From Corynebacterium tuberculostearicum (GTDB taxonomy: Bacteria > Actinomycetota > Actinomycetes > Mycobacteriales > Mycobacteriaceae), in assembly GCF_030506365.1 (NCBI RefSeq), contig NZ_CP073092.1, positions 2,108,001-2,172,000 on the forward strand: 64,000 bases of DNA, given 5' to 3'. Shown here one piece after another: positions 9,571 to 18,573 of this stretch. The notes under the pieces were generated by a model. The model ran no database searches. It was given only the letters and a program-made list of their open reading frames with translations, and was not told where the DNA came from. The translations under genes were made by a program, and so were the position numbers. The stretch's first letter is position 1, and every line of letters starts with the position of its first letter.

Positions 9571-10953
9571 TTATCCGCCCTTGACCACCGTGACCTGCCA
9601 GCCAGCATCCCCCGAGCGATGGAAATCACGAATCTCATGGCCCTCATCGGCCGCCCACTGCGGAATGGATTCGGTGGCCTGGGTGCAGTCGAAGTCAATA
9701 ACCAGTGCCTCGCCAGTCTCCAGCTCCGCCATGACCTGCTTGGCCTCGATCAACGGGAACGGGCACACCGCGCCAAGGGTATCGAGCGCATAACGCCCGC
9801 CGCCCAGCGCGCGGGCCTTGTTCTTGGCCTCAGGCTTGGTCTTGAGCGCTACCGCCCCGGTGGCGGTGGCGAAGCTCGGCAGCACCTTATCCTCGGCGGA
9901 GGCCACCTTGTTATCCACGGATTGCTCGGTGGAGTAGGTCTGCGGCTGCTGCGGCTCACCCTTAGGCTTGAGCCACAGGCGCGCGCCCGCACCGACGCCC
10001 AGGGCCATAAAGAATAGCGATACCCAGCCCTGGAAGCTAAACAGGGAGGTCTCCACCATGCCATTGCCCACGGTGCAGCCGCCGGCCAGCGACGCGCCTA
10101 CGCCCATCATGATGCCGCCCCAAATAGCGCGGGTCGCGGTCTGTGCATCTGGCACGCGCACACGGAACTCACCAGCGGACTTGGCGGCGATAAAAGCGCC
10201 CACCAGCAGGCCGATACCCAACAGGGTGCCCCAGTTCATGCGCGCGGAATCGCCGGTGGCGGTCCAGCGGACGATGTCCGCGGTCGGCGTTGTGATACCG
10301 AGGCCGCCGTTGCGGCCAGCGTTGGCCGAAAGCACAAAGCCCACCGTGCCGATGATGCCCACAGCAACCGCCGCGATATTCATGTTCAGCGGCTTGGCGT
10401 ACCACGGCTGGCCCAGGTCCACCTTCGGGCGGCCGGCGTCCTTGGCGCGGTAGTGGCGCCACAGCAGGAAGGTCACGACCCACAAGACCGCCACCAGGAT
10501 CCACGGTGAAATGTGCAGCGCGCCATGGATGGTGGTGACCGGGAGGCTCCACTGCTTGAACCAATCATTGGCGCCAGACAGCGGGCCGGACTTCATGGCC
10601 GCGGCCGAAAGCCCATAAAACAGCAGCGCAATCCATGAGCCGACCAGGCCCTCGGCCGAGCGGTACCATGTGCCGGACGCGCAACCGCCGGACAAGATGA
10701 TGCCGAGGCCAAAGATGAAGCCGCCCACGATGACAGCTACCGGCTTGAAATCGCTAATCTCCGGCGAAAGCACGGCCGTGCCAGTCAACAGCGCCAGGCC
10801 AAAGGCATGCACCGAAATCAAAATGAGCAGGGCGGTAAAGCCGCGCCACGATTTATTGAGGAAAATATCGCGCAGCATACCGGTTACGCAGAAGCGCCCG
10901 CGCTGCAGCACGGCACCGAAGACGATGCCGGTGAGAAGTCCGGTAATAATCAC
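9571..10953 (-). CDS. YeeE/YedE thiosulfate-type transporter fused to a TusA/SirA domain
   Basis: 460 residues from a GTG start behind a strong AAGGAG site. Residues 1 to about 345 form a multi-helix YeeE/YedE membrane protein with the conserved cysteine motifs GRFCVTG, GGCASGTWYR and GGCTVGNG; the family takes up thiosulfate or related sulfur compounds. A linker leads to a TusA (SirA-like) sulfur-carrier domain from about residue 385, with its CPxP active site (GAVCPFPLIEAK). The fusion suggests that imported sulfur is handed directly to the carrier cysteine. It is divergent from a small membrane protein gene. Confidence 0.9.
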   Translation of the reverse strand: MIITGLLTGIVFGAVLQRGRFCVTGMLRDIFLNKSWRGFTALLILISVHAFGLALLTGTAVLSPEISDFKPVAVIVGGFIFGLGIILSGGCASGTWYRSAEGLVGSWIALLFYGLSAAAMKSGPLSGANDWFKQWSLPVTTIHGALHISPWILVAVLWVVTFLLWRHYRAKDAGRPKVDLGQPWYAKPLNMNIAAVAVGIIGTVGFVLSANAGRNGGLGITTPTADIVRWTATGDSARMNWGTLLGIGLLVGAFIAAKSAGEFRVRVPDAQTATRAIWGGIMMGVGASLAGGCTVGNGMVETSLFSFQGWVSLFFMALGVGAGARLWLKPKGEPQQPQTYSTEQSVDNKVASAEDKVLPSFATATGAVALKTKPEAKNKARALGGGRYALDTLGAVCPFPLIEAKQVMAELETGEALVIDFDCTQATESIPQWAADEGHEIRDFHRSGDAGWQVTVVKGG

Positions 10954-10998
10954 TATTTCTCCTTGTTTCGAGTTAAGGGCTTCAGACTACGCCCCCTA

Positions 10999-11017
10999 AG
11001 ACAGAATTGTCTATAAT
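10999..11017. promoter_or_regulatory. Inverted repeat next to a -10 element in a divergent promoter region
   Basis: AGACA and TGTCT form an inverted repeat with a 4-base centre (10999-11012). It runs directly into a perfect TATAAT (11012-11017) facing the 11127 gene. The region separates the sulfur transporter gene from the small membrane protein gene. A repressor or activator site is plausible but not shown. Confidence 0.4.
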
Positions 11018-11126
11018 TGACGTACAACCCGGTTCTAGGGTGGCGGATTTCCGCGTTTCCGTCGGCCTTCCCTATGCCACCTCAGGCGCCCCAGCCGCTC
11101 CGGGCACAATTAAGGAGAATTAACCT

Positions 11127-11507
11127 ATGGGAATCCCAGATGACGTAGTACTCGATGGATATACCCTCATCGAGCAACACGCAATCGACCACGAGTTCCT
11201 GCTGCGCGGCTCTCCGCTGGGCACCGAAACTCCCCTCCTCTTCGCCCTGACCATTGCGGGCGTCCTGCTGGTTGCGGCGAGCTTCTTCCTGCGCGGTGGC
11301 GCGCGGGTTACCGCCGGCCTGGTGGGCGCGATCCTGGCGCTGAGCAAGCTGTGGTGGATGCCCTTCGCGCTATGGCAGCAATTCGATGACGGCCAAGTAT
11401 TCGGCTACACGCTCAAGTACTTCCCGCAGTACTGGCCGGTGGCGTCCCTTATCGTCGGCGTCATCGCGCTGGTAGGCCTAGCCTCCGCCATTTTCCGCCG
11501 GCCCTAG
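11127..11507 (+). CDS. Small integral membrane protein, uncharacterised
   Basis: 126 residues preceded by a good AAGGAGAA ribosome site. After a hydrophilic N-terminus of about 33 residues it has three hydrophobic helices (about 36-56, 62-80 and 101-121). It is divergent from the sulfur transporter with a shared promoter region and convergent with the response-regulator gene (6 bp apart). No catalytic motif is visible and I do not recognise the family. Confidence 0.75.
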   Translation: MGIPDDVVLDGYTLIEQHAIDHEFLLRGSPLGTETPLLFALTIAGVLLVAASFFLRGGARVTAGLVGAILALSKLWWMPFALWQQFDDGQVFGYTLKYFPQYWPVASLIVGVIALVGLASAIFRRP

Positions 11508-11513
11508 CCACGC

Positions 11514-12167
11514 CTAACCGCCGAGCACCGCAATCGCGATATGCACCCGGTTGGTGCCATCGATTTTGGCCAGGATGTGCTTCATGTGCGTCTTGACCGT
11601 GGTCAGGGAGATGAACAGCCGCTCGGCAATCTCGGCGTTGCTCAGCCCTTGGGCCACCAGCTGGGCGATTTCATTCTCGCGCTCGCTCAGCTCGGCCAGC
11701 CCGCTGGGCTGAATCATTTCCTGCTCCGGCGGCGTTGGTGTGGCCGCCAGCCCCACCAGGTTTTCTAGCACCTTCGGGCTAAGCTGTTGCTGGCCTTGGG
11801 ACGCCGCTCTTACCGACGCCACCAGCGCCTCCGGCGCCGTCGTCTTCAACAAAAAGCCCACCGCCCCAGCACGCAGGGCGTGCAAGATGAATTCGTCGGT
11901 ATCAAAGGCGGTGAGCATCACCACCGGGATATCACGCGCGCCGGCCAGCGAATGCAGCTGCGCCGTCGCCTCAATGCCGTCCATGACCGGCATGCGAATA
12001 TCCATCAGCACCACGTCCGGCTCCTCGGCCAGGATGAGCTCCACTCCCTCCTTGCCGTTTCCGGCCTCGCCGATAACGCTGATGCCCGGCGCGCCTTCCA
12101 AGATCATGCGCAGGCCGTGGCGCAACAGCGGCTCATCATCGACGAGCACCACACGAATATCACTCAC
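11514..12167 (-). CDS. LuxR/NarL-family response regulator (system 1)
   Basis: 217 residues from a GTG whose GTGA overlaps the stop of the kinase gene; AGGAAG precedes it by 4 nt. The receiver domain shows VVLVDDEPLLRHG, the phosphoacceptor in VVLMDIRMPVMDG (Asp near residue 54), T in VVMLTAFD, and K in FLLKT. The C-terminal LuxR helix-turn-helix is LSERENEIAQLVAQGLSNAE followed by LFISLTTVKTHMKHIL. Its partner is the sensor kinase immediately upstream. The target genes are unknown. Confidence 0.92.
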   Translation of the reverse strand: MSDIRVVLVDDEPLLRHGLRMILEGAPGISVIGEAGNGKEGVELILAEEPDVVLMDIRMPVMDGIEATAQLHSLAGARDIPVVMLTAFDTDEFILHALRAGAVGFLLKTTAPEALVASVRAASQGQQQLSPKVLENLVGLAATPTPPEQEMIQPSGLAELSERENEIAQLVAQGLSNAEIAERLFISLTTVKTHMKHILAKIDGTNRVHIAIAVLGG

Positions 12168-13375
12168 TGTACTTCCTTCCTGGGCAGGCGCAGAGTCCAC
12201 GAGAACCTATCGTCCTCATCGTTTACCTGCAGCGATCCACCCACCACACTAGCGCGCTCGCGCATGCCGACGATCCCGTACCCGCCACTGTTTCCACTCC
12301 CCTTCTTCTCGGCCCGGGTGACGGGGTTGGACATGGTGATAGACAGGGCGTCGGCAAGCGCGGCGATAGTGATGGTCACCGGCTCGCCCGGCGCGTGCTT
12401 GCGGGCGTTGGTCAGGCCCTCCTGCACCGCGCGGTTGAGCGCGTGGCCACCCATGGTGCTAAGCTCCGCCAGCGACTGCGGCCCCGTGCCCTGCTGGTAG
12501 CGCACCTCCACGTACATGCCCGCCCGGCGGGAGCGCTCCACCAGCGATTCCACGCCCTCGCGCGGATCGATGCGCCCCTCGCTGCGCAGCGAGTGCAGCG
12601 CCTCGCGCAGATCCCCCACGGCAGCCTCGGCTTCATCACGAATCGTGCGCGCAGATTTCCGCGTCTCCTCCGGATCTAAATCCTTGCGGTAGGCCAGCCC
12701 GCCCGCGTAGACCGCGATCATGCTCAGCCGGTGCGAGAGCGTATCGTGCATATCCCGCGCAATCCGGTCGCGCTCCTCCTGCCGCGCAAAGTTTTCCCGC
12801 GTGGCCATTTCCTCATGCGTGAGCTCCGCCTGCGCCTGCAGCGCAATCGTGCGCTCTTTTTGGTTCGAGCGGACCAGCCCGACGACTAAAACCACTACTG
12901 CTGGGAGGATGTAGCTAGAGAAAAATCCCAGCTTCCCGGGAGCACTAAGCCCTTCGCTTCGAGATAAATCGAGAGTGACCAGCTTCGAGGCCACCATTGC
13001 CGCACATACCGTCGCCATCCACAACCGGCTCCGGCGCGAGGCCACAGAAAACGCCGCCATAAATACCGAGGGGCGGGGCTCAGCAATCGACACCGTCGCC
13101 GAAATAATGGTTGCGGCTACCAACGCGCTGCGCGGGCCGGGCTGTGCGCTGCGCGGGTCACGCTCCCGCGCAGCATGCCGGAGAGCAAAGGGCAATAAGA
13201 TCCACGTTCCGATCGTCGCCGCGAAAAAAATAAACAGCCTTTCGGGCGATCCGTCGCTCTCGCTAAACCGGACGGAAAAGACGGCAAAATCGCCTATCAC
13301 TGCCACCGCGGCGATGACAAGCTTTTGCCACAGCGGGCGCTTAAGCATCGCGTCGGATTTTCGGAATAACTTCAT
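12164..13375 (-). CDS. Sensor histidine kinase, HisKA_3 type (system 1)
   Basis: 403 residues from ATG 13375; the frame stays open further upstream but without a better start, and no strong ribosome site is visible. The N-terminal half has about five hydrophobic segments (to about residue 165), then a short coiled linker. The phosphoacceptor helix is RDRIARDMHDTLSHRLSMI (His near 210), and the ATPase domain shows LTNARKHAPGEPV and GGYGIVGMRERA. It lacks a large extracellular domain, so it probably senses something within or at the membrane. It lies 67 nt downstream of the system 2 regulator and may be co-transcribed with it. Confidence 0.9.
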   Translation of the reverse strand: MKLFRKSDAMLKRPLWQKLVIAAVAVIGDFAVFSVRFSESDGSPERLFIFFAATIGTWILLPFALRHAARERDPRSAQPGPRSALVAATIISATVSIAEPRPSVFMAAFSVASRRSRLWMATVCAAMVASKLVTLDLSRSEGLSAPGKLGFFSSYILPAVVVLVVGLVRSNQKERTIALQAQAELTHEEMATRENFARQEERDRIARDMHDTLSHRLSMIAVYAGGLAYRKDLDPEETRKSARTIRDEAEAAVGDLREALHSLRSEGRIDPREGVESLVERSRRAGMYVEVRYQQGTGPQSLAELSTMGGHALNRAVQEGLTNARKHAPGEPVTITIAALADALSITMSNPVTRAEKKGSGNSGGYGIVGMRERASVVGGSLQVNDEDDRFSWTLRLPRKEVQ

Positions 13376-13442
13376 AACGCGCACCAGTTTAAGCCGGCCC
13401 GCCGCCCGCGCGGTATCCCCCGCAGGGAGGATTCTCTGCTCC

Positions 13443-14108
13443 CTAACCGCGGGCTTCCAAGACCATGATCGCAATATGCACGCGGCTCGTGCCGCCGATC
13501 TTTTTCAAAATGTGCTGCATATGCGATTTCACCGTGGCCATGGACACCACCAGTTGGTCGGCGATGTCTTGATTATTCAAGCCCTGGGCCACCAGCTCGG
13601 CGATTTCGCGCTCGCGGGAGCTAAGCCTACCTAGGTGGTTGCGAGCGGTGCGGGTGTGGTGCGAATGGGCGTCGTCAAGCGCGGGGCCTTGCATGCCTAC
13701 CAGCTTGTCGACGACCTGCGGGCTCAACAGCGGCTGCCCCGCCGCGGCCGCGCGCACGGCCGCCATGAGCGATTCCGGCGGCGTCGACTTCAACAGGAAC
13801 CCAGCCGCCCCGGCACGCAGAGCCCGCAGGATGAAGGAATCGGTATCGAAGGCCGTGAGCATGATGATCGGCACTGCGTGGACGGACAGAATCTTCTCCA
13901 CGGCCGCGATGCCATCCATGACCGGCATGCGAATATCCATCAGCACCACATCGGGCTGCGTATCAAGCACGGTAGCCACCGCGTCCCGGCCATTGCTCGC
14001 CTCGGCCACGACCTCGATATCGGGCGCATTGGATAGCAGCAGGCGCAGACCACTGCGGACAAGTTCCTCATCATCAACGAGCACTACTCGCAGGGCATCG
14101 GCCATCAT
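13443..14108 (-). CDS. LuxR/NarL-family response regulator (system 2)
   Basis: 221 residues. The first of two adjacent ATG codons overlaps the stop of the upstream gene (ATGA) and follows AGGAAAGGGAG. The receiver domain has VVLVDDEELVRSG, VVLMDIRMPVMDG (Asp near 58), IIMLTAFDTD and FLLKS. The LuxR output domain is LSSREREIAELVAQGLNNQD followed by VSMATVKSHMQHIL. It is clearly a paralogue of the system 1 regulator, sharing most of the key segments. Its cognate kinase is probably the gene at 14713-15960, with a small membrane protein between them. Confidence 0.92.
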   Translation of the reverse strand: MMADALRVVLVDDEELVRSGLRLLLSNAPDIEVVAEASNGRDAVATVLDTQPDVVLMDIRMPVMDGIAAVEKILSVHAVPIIMLTAFDTDSFILRALRAGAAGFLLKSTPPESLMAAVRAAAAGQPLLSPQVVDKLVGMQGPALDDAHSHHTRTARNHLGRLSSREREIAELVAQGLNNQDIADQLVVSMATVKSHMQHILKKIGGTSRVHIAIMVLEARG

Positions 14109-14716
14109 GCTCCCTTTCCTACTGGTTGATTCCACCGCGCGCGCCACAACTGCGATGCGACGGGCGTATACGCCACGGTAACCGCTACCACTGCCGCCAG
14201 CGCTACGGGCACGATTCCCGCGTGGCCCGCCACTACGCCGTTGAGGAAGGAGGGCACGAGAATATCGTTTAGCTTTTCGAAGATTCTGGGGAAAAAGTCG
14301 ATGACTAGCGTGGCCGCGATGAATGTCACCGCAGTCTGCAGGAGCAACGTCCACAGGCTTACCTGGTGCAGCCGCTTATCGACGTCCGGCTTACCCACCG
14401 CCGCAAACAACACCCTTGCGCCTTGCCCGCGAAACTCCGGCACGACGTAACCGCGGCGCTCCACCAGCTCGATGCGGTCTGCGTCTTTGGGCGCGTTATC
14501 GTCGCAGTGTCCGCGCAGGAATTCCAGACTATAGGCCGAGTCATCGGTATCGGTATAGCTGAGTTTGCGCGAAGTTCCGTTGACGGTGGAGGTAAAAAGA
14601 CTGCGCTTAAAGTCTAAGTACTTTCCCGTCCATCCCTCGCGGGCTGTGGTCTCTTCTAAGTCGATGCGCATGAGCCCGTATTCGGGATGGCGCAGTTGCC
14701 AGCTCATCTCGCTCAT
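14105..14716 (-). CDS. Membrane protein inside a two-component operon, uncharacterised
   Basis: 203 residues starting at MSEMSWQL, with a very strong AAGGAGG site and an ATGA overlap with the preceding kinase stop. The first 120 residues are soluble and rich in beta-type sequence. Two hydrophobic helices follow (about 128-150 and 162-185). Translational coupling to the kinase on one side and to the regulator on the other implies it works with that system, perhaps as an accessory sensor or as the regulated target. I do not recognise the family. Confidence 0.7.
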   Translation of the reverse strand: MSEMSWQLRHPEYGLMRIDLEETTAREGWTGKYLDFKRSLFTSTVNGTSRKLSYTDTDDSAYSLEFLRGHCDDNAPKDADRIELVERRGYVVPEFRGQGARVLFAAVGKPDVDKRLHQVSLWTLLLQTAVTFIAATLVIDFFPRIFEKLNDILVPSFLNGVVAGHAGIVPVALAAVVAVTVAYTPVASQLWRARWNQPVGKGA

Positions 14717-15960
14717 TGTGTGGCCTCCTTGTGCGCTAGCGGTAGCTGGATATTCCATCTGAATTCCTCGCCTCCCTTTCCTCCTGGGCTTTCCTGGTTA
14801 GCCGCGATGCTCATGCGCCCGCCGGAAAGCTCCACACGCTCGCGCAGGCCTACCAGTCCGTAACCACCTGTGGTGTCCGCGCCATCGCCCGTTTCGGATC
14901 CTGCCTTCTCGCGCGGGACTGGGTTTCGCATCTCGATGTCTACCGCGCCGGCCGCCTCGCCCACCGTGATAAATACCGGCTGACCGGGCGCGTGCTTGCG
15001 GGCGTTCGTTAAGCCCTCTTGTACTGCACGGTGCACGGCGTGTTGCGTCATCGTGGACAACCCAGCAAAAACGTCCGGGCTGGCACCGTCCGCGTAGGTC
15101 ACAGTTACCTCTGCGCCGGCCTCCCGCGCGCTCGCGACCAGCTCCTCGACACCGGTGCGCGGGTCCTGGGAGAGGTCTTCGCGCAAGGCGCTTAAGACGG
15201 TGCGCAAATCTTCCACCGCGTTTTGGGCTTCGGCACGGATGGTTCGCGCAGCCTCCGTAAACTCCTCCGGCACGCCCTCGCGCGGATAACTCAGTGCTCC
15301 CGCATGAATAGCCACAAGGCTCAGCCGATGCGAGAGTGAATCGTGCATATCCCGCGCGATGCTCTCGCGCTCCTCTCGCCGTGCATGCTCCACCTTGGCG
15401 CGCATCTCTTCTCGGTTCATCCGGGCTTGCTGCTCCACGCGCCACCGCTTTTCGCGCTGATTGCCGCGTTTTTGGCCTGCAAGCAAGCCCGCGACCATTA
15501 CAACCACGACGAAAATGGCACCAACCCACCCGATCTCGTCCCAGCTTAGGTACGGGTTGAAGCTAGCATCTATCGCAAACGCCAGTACAAAGCATGCCAC
15601 CGCGGCCACCGAGCGCGTAGTCGAGCGCCGCGAGACCATGGAAATAAAAGCCACAACTCCGCTGACCGCGCCGAAATAGGAACTAGACCCCAGCAGTACG
15701 ATGCAACCGGCGATGAAGCTGCGGGTGGAGCCGGCATAGTCGACGTCGGAAAGCTCGCGCGGCTGGTGCTCCAACGCAAAGGGCAGGGCGATAATGCCCA
15801 GCACGCCCACCACAAACCCGGTGCAGATATAGGGCCCGTACTCCTCAAATGTCGGCGAGTACTCCTCGATATCGAGGTTCATCAGCACCATGCCGACGAG
15901 CCAATTTGCCACCGCGCAGGCGGCAACAATGCCCGCCGTACTCCACTTCGTTCTGACCAT
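14713..15960 (-). CDS. Sensor histidine kinase, HisKA_3 type (system 2)
   Basis: 415 residues with about five membrane helices in the first 165, no sizeable extracellular loop, then the phosphoacceptor helix RESIARDMHDSLSHRLSLV (His near 205) and an ATPase domain with LTNARKHAPGQPV and GGYGLVGLRERVELSGG. The layout and motifs are closely similar to the system 1 kinase, which suggests an old tandem duplication. It is the first gene of a five-gene minus-strand run. The stimulus is unknown. Confidence 0.92.
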   Translation of the reverse strand: MVRTKWSTAGIVAACAVANWLVGMVLMNLDIEEYSPTFEEYGPYICTGFVVGVLGIIALPFALEHQPRELSDVDYAGSTRSFIAGCIVLLGSSSYFGAVSGVVAFISMVSRRSTTRSVAAVACFVLAFAIDASFNPYLSWDEIGWVGAIFVVVVMVAGLLAGQKRGNQREKRWRVEQQARMNREEMRAKVEHARREERESIARDMHDSLSHRLSLVAIHAGALSYPREGVPEEFTEAARTIRAEAQNAVEDLRTVLSALREDLSQDPRTGVEELVASAREAGAEVTVTYADGASPDVFAGLSTMTQHAVHRAVQEGLTNARKHAPGQPVFITVGEAAGAVDIEMRNPVPREKAGSETGDGADTTGGYGLVGLRERVELSGGRMSIAANQESPGGKGGEEFRWNIQLPLAHKEATQ

Positions 15961-16002
15961 GGCCTCAAGCTTAAGCCCGCGGCCATAGTCCCTAGGGATG
16001 AT

Positions 16003-17379
16003 TTATTTCTGCACCCCGGCCGCATCGCGCATGGCCTTCGTCTGCGCGGACGGATGCTCATTTTCGGTGGCCAGGCGCTCAAACGCCACGGCCGCCAGCG
16101 CCGCGGACTGCATTCCCAACACCGAGTCATCGAAACGCATCATCGGCGAGTGGTTCCACTCGCGCTGATTTTCGGGCTTTTCCGGATTGGCCGTGCCCAT
16201 CCACATAAACGTGCCCGGCACCTGGGAGAGGACGTAGCCGAAGTCCTCGGAGGCCATCATCGGGGCGTCGAAAGGCTGGACATTCTCCGCGCCAAACATC
16301 TGGCCCCACAAGGTGGCGGCGAACTGGTTCTCGCGCGCATTGGTCTTGGTGGTCGGGTACAAAATCTCGAAATCCACCTGCGCGGTGCAGCGGTGCGAAG
16401 CAGCGACGGAGCTGGAGACCTCCGTAATCATCTGCCGCACGGCGTCGATCTTTTCATCGCGCAGCACGCGCACCGTCGCGCCCAGAGCCGCGCGCTCCGG
16501 GATGGCGTTATATGCGCCGTCGCCCGCCCACAAGTTGGTCACGGTAATCACGATGGGCTCCAGCGCATCAAAGCGGCGGGTCAGCGCGGTCTGCAGCGAC
16601 ATCTGAATCTCCGCCAGCGCCGCCACCGGGTCGATGGCATCGTGCGGGCGAGAGCCGTGCCCGCCCTTGCCCAGCACCGTGATGGTCAGGTTGGAGGAGC
16701 TGGCCATCATCGGGCCTGGCACATAGTGGAAGGTGCCGCGGTCCTGCGGGCCAACGTGGAGGCCGTAGGCGGCAATGGGGCGTCGGCCAGCGGCGTCGAG
16801 GACGCCCTCTTCAATCATCGGCAACGCGCCGCCTGGCCCCTCTTCCCCGGGCTGGAACATAAAGGTGACATCGCCGTGCAGCTCCTCGCGGTGCTCGCAC
16901 AGAATCCGCGCCGCGCCCACGAGGCCGGCGGTGTGCAGGTCATGGCCGCAGGCGTGCATATACCCATTCGTCGACGCAAACGGGCTGCCGGTCTGCTCGC
17001 GCACCTCGAGGGCGTCCATATCCGCGCGCAAAAGCACCGACACCGGCCGCTCGCCGCGCTGGCCGCCGCGCAGCACGGCCACCACCGAGCTCAAATCCTG
17101 GCCCACGTGAATCTCCAGCGGCAGGCCCTCCAGCGCTTCTAGGACCTTCTTCTGCGTGCGCGGCAGGTCCAGGCCGATTTCCGGGTTGCGGTGCAGGTCG
17201 CGGCGGAAGTTCTGCAGCTCCTCGAGCATGCCCTCGCCCATTTCCTGGAAAACCTCGGTGGCTACCCGCTCACCAATGCGCGCCCGCGTCACCGGCAGGG
17301 GCGGCAGCTGCTGGGCCTGGCGCGGGGCAGCCAGGCGGCCAGGGTTGGTGGGGCGAATACGCTTGGTCGGGTCAGTCAT
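16003..17379 (-). CDS. M20-family amidohydrolase / peptidase
   Basis: 458 residues from the ATG following AAAAGGAGCTCCCC. This is the metal-dependent M20 amidohydrolase group (hippurate hydrolase, N-acyl amino acid amidohydrolase). Visible ligands and motifs are the metal-binding HACGHDLHTAGLV (near residue 130), FQPGEEGPGGA with the catalytic Glu, and GKGGHGSRPHDAIDPV in the lid domain. The dimerisation domain follows, and MMASEDFGYVL near the end supplies the last ligand region. The N-terminal 35 residues are a basic extension. The exact substrate cannot be told. Confidence 0.9.
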   Translation of the reverse strand: MTDPTKRIRPTNPGRLAAPRQAQQLPPLPVTRARIGERVATEVFQEMGEGMLEELQNFRRDLHRNPEIGLDLPRTQKKVLEALEGLPLEIHVGQDLSSVVAVLRGGQRGERPVSVLLRADMDALEVREQTGSPFASTNGYMHACGHDLHTAGLVGAARILCEHREELHGDVTFMFQPGEEGPGGALPMIEEGVLDAAGRRPIAAYGLHVGPQDRGTFHYVPGPMMASSSNLTITVLGKGGHGSRPHDAIDPVAALAEIQMSLQTALTRRFDALEPIVITVTNLWAGDGAYNAIPERAALGATVRVLRDEKIDAVRQMITEVSSSVAASHRCTAQVDFEILYPTTKTNARENQFAATLWGQMFGAENVQPFDAPMMASEDFGYVLSQVPGTFMWMGTANPEKPENQREWNHSPMMRFDDSVLGMQSAALAAVAFERLATENEHPSAQTKAMRDAAGVQK

Positions 17380-17422
17380 GGGGAGCTCCTTTTCTCGCTT
17401 TCGCATTCGAGGGTACCGCAGG

Positions 17423-17484
17423 TTATCCACAGGCCGCCCGGCGGGTTCGGGGGTTGGTGTGACGGGTGGGGCGAGTTATCCACA
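17423..17484 (+). repeat. Two directly repeated perfect DnaA boxes
   Basis: TTATCCACA occurs at 17423-17431 and again at 17476-17484 on the plus strand, start to start 53 bp. Both match the DnaA-box consensus exactly. They lie in the short gap between the amidohydrolase and HNH genes, away from any replication gene. Confidence 0.55.
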
Positions 17485-17537
17485 GGCGGGCGCGCGTGAG
17501 CTACCGCGGGCTTGCGAGGTGCCTTAGGCTCACCGGC

Positions 17538-18527
17538 ATGACCCGCTTGCAGGACTACGCCCGCCAACTGGCCTCGCCGATGGAGCTTCTCGGCGAGGTC
17601 TCTGGCGCGCGCGAGGCCGACCTGCGGCGGCTGGGGCTTCCTCGGCAGGAGGCCCGGAGCCTCCTTGCGCTTGCCGACGTCTACTTTGGCCCCACCCCCT
17701 TCACCCGCCGGCAGCGCTCGTGCCGGGCAACCAAGCATTGCTTGGCGACGTTGAAGATCATCGAAAAGTACGTCTCGCGCACGAAATCCAAGCGGGATGC
17801 GTGGGCGCTGCGCGCTGAATTATGCGCGACCGACCAGGATGTGGAGCGGCTCGCGCGCACACGGTTGAAAGAGCTCTATCCCCCGCGGCAGCCGGAAAAA
17901 GGGGTGCGGATGACGCGGCGCAAGGGCGGCCCGTCGACGCTTTCGATTACCGGCGATTCCGATTTCATTGCTGACCTGCACGCCAGCATCAGTGAAGAAA
18001 AGCCGCTTGATTCCGTAGAGAATATCTTCTTCCGCGGCGGGGCTGCGCCGCGGCCTACCGCGACAACGAATATCATCATCCAGCTCGATGAATTGGATGA
18101 AATCTTAAGCGGCGGAGGCGAGGAAATCACGCTGCGGCTGACCAACGGAGCCGAAATCAGCGGCGCCCAGCTGGTGGAAAAGCGCTTAGCCGAATGCGGG
18201 CTCGTCACCCTCGTTCATCCTTATGAGGGAGCGGTAAACCTGTATCGCACCTCGCGGCATGCCTCCGATAAGCAGCGGCTGATGGCGGGCGCGGAAAACC
18301 CCACCTGCCCGTGGGCCGAGTGCAACTATCCGGCAGATAAGTGCCAAATCCACCACTTGCAGGCGTGGAAACACGGCGGCGAGACCAATATGGCGAATCT
18401 CAGCGTGGCCTGCCCGTACCACAACGGGGTCAACGACGATGATCCGCATGCGCCTCCGGTGCGCGGCCGGCTTGAGCGGCGGCAGGGCCGAATAGTCTGG
18501 GTCCCACCCTGGGCCAATTCCAGCTGA
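17538..18527 (+). CDS. HNH endonuclease domain protein
   Basis: 329 residues from ATG 17538 (start uncertain; the ribosome site is weak). The N-terminal 230 residues are helical and resemble the DUF222-type region common in corynebacterial and mycobacterial HNH proteins. The C-terminus carries the HNH nuclease motif: two cysteines in CPWAECNYPADKCQIHH, the HH pair, HGGETNMANLSVACPYHN with Asn and His, and a closing basic segment. These proteins occur in many copies per genome and their role is unclear. The intergenic DnaA boxes are just upstream. Confidence 0.85.
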   Translation: MTRLQDYARQLASPMELLGEVSGAREADLRRLGLPRQEARSLLALADVYFGPTPFTRRQRSCRATKHCLATLKIIEKYVSRTKSKRDAWALRAELCATDQDVERLARTRLKELYPPRQPEKGVRMTRRKGGPSTLSITGDSDFIADLHASISEEKPLDSVENIFFRGGAAPRPTATTNIIIQLDELDEILSGGGEEITLRLTNGAEISGAQLVEKRLAECGLVTLVHPYEGAVNLYRTSRHASDKQRLMAGAENPTCPWAECNYPADKCQIHHLQAWKHGGETNMANLSVACPYHNGVNDDDPHAPPVRGRLERRQGRIVWVPPWANSS

Positions 18528-18573
18528 GCGCCCTGCCTCGCTATTTACGAACGAGCCTCACAACGCAGCTCAC

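Noticed and set aside
15766..17142. A 458-codon plus-strand frame
   Set aside because: It is antisense to the amidohydrolase and kinase genes, with a His/Arg-rich composition typical of reverse readings of GC-rich genes.
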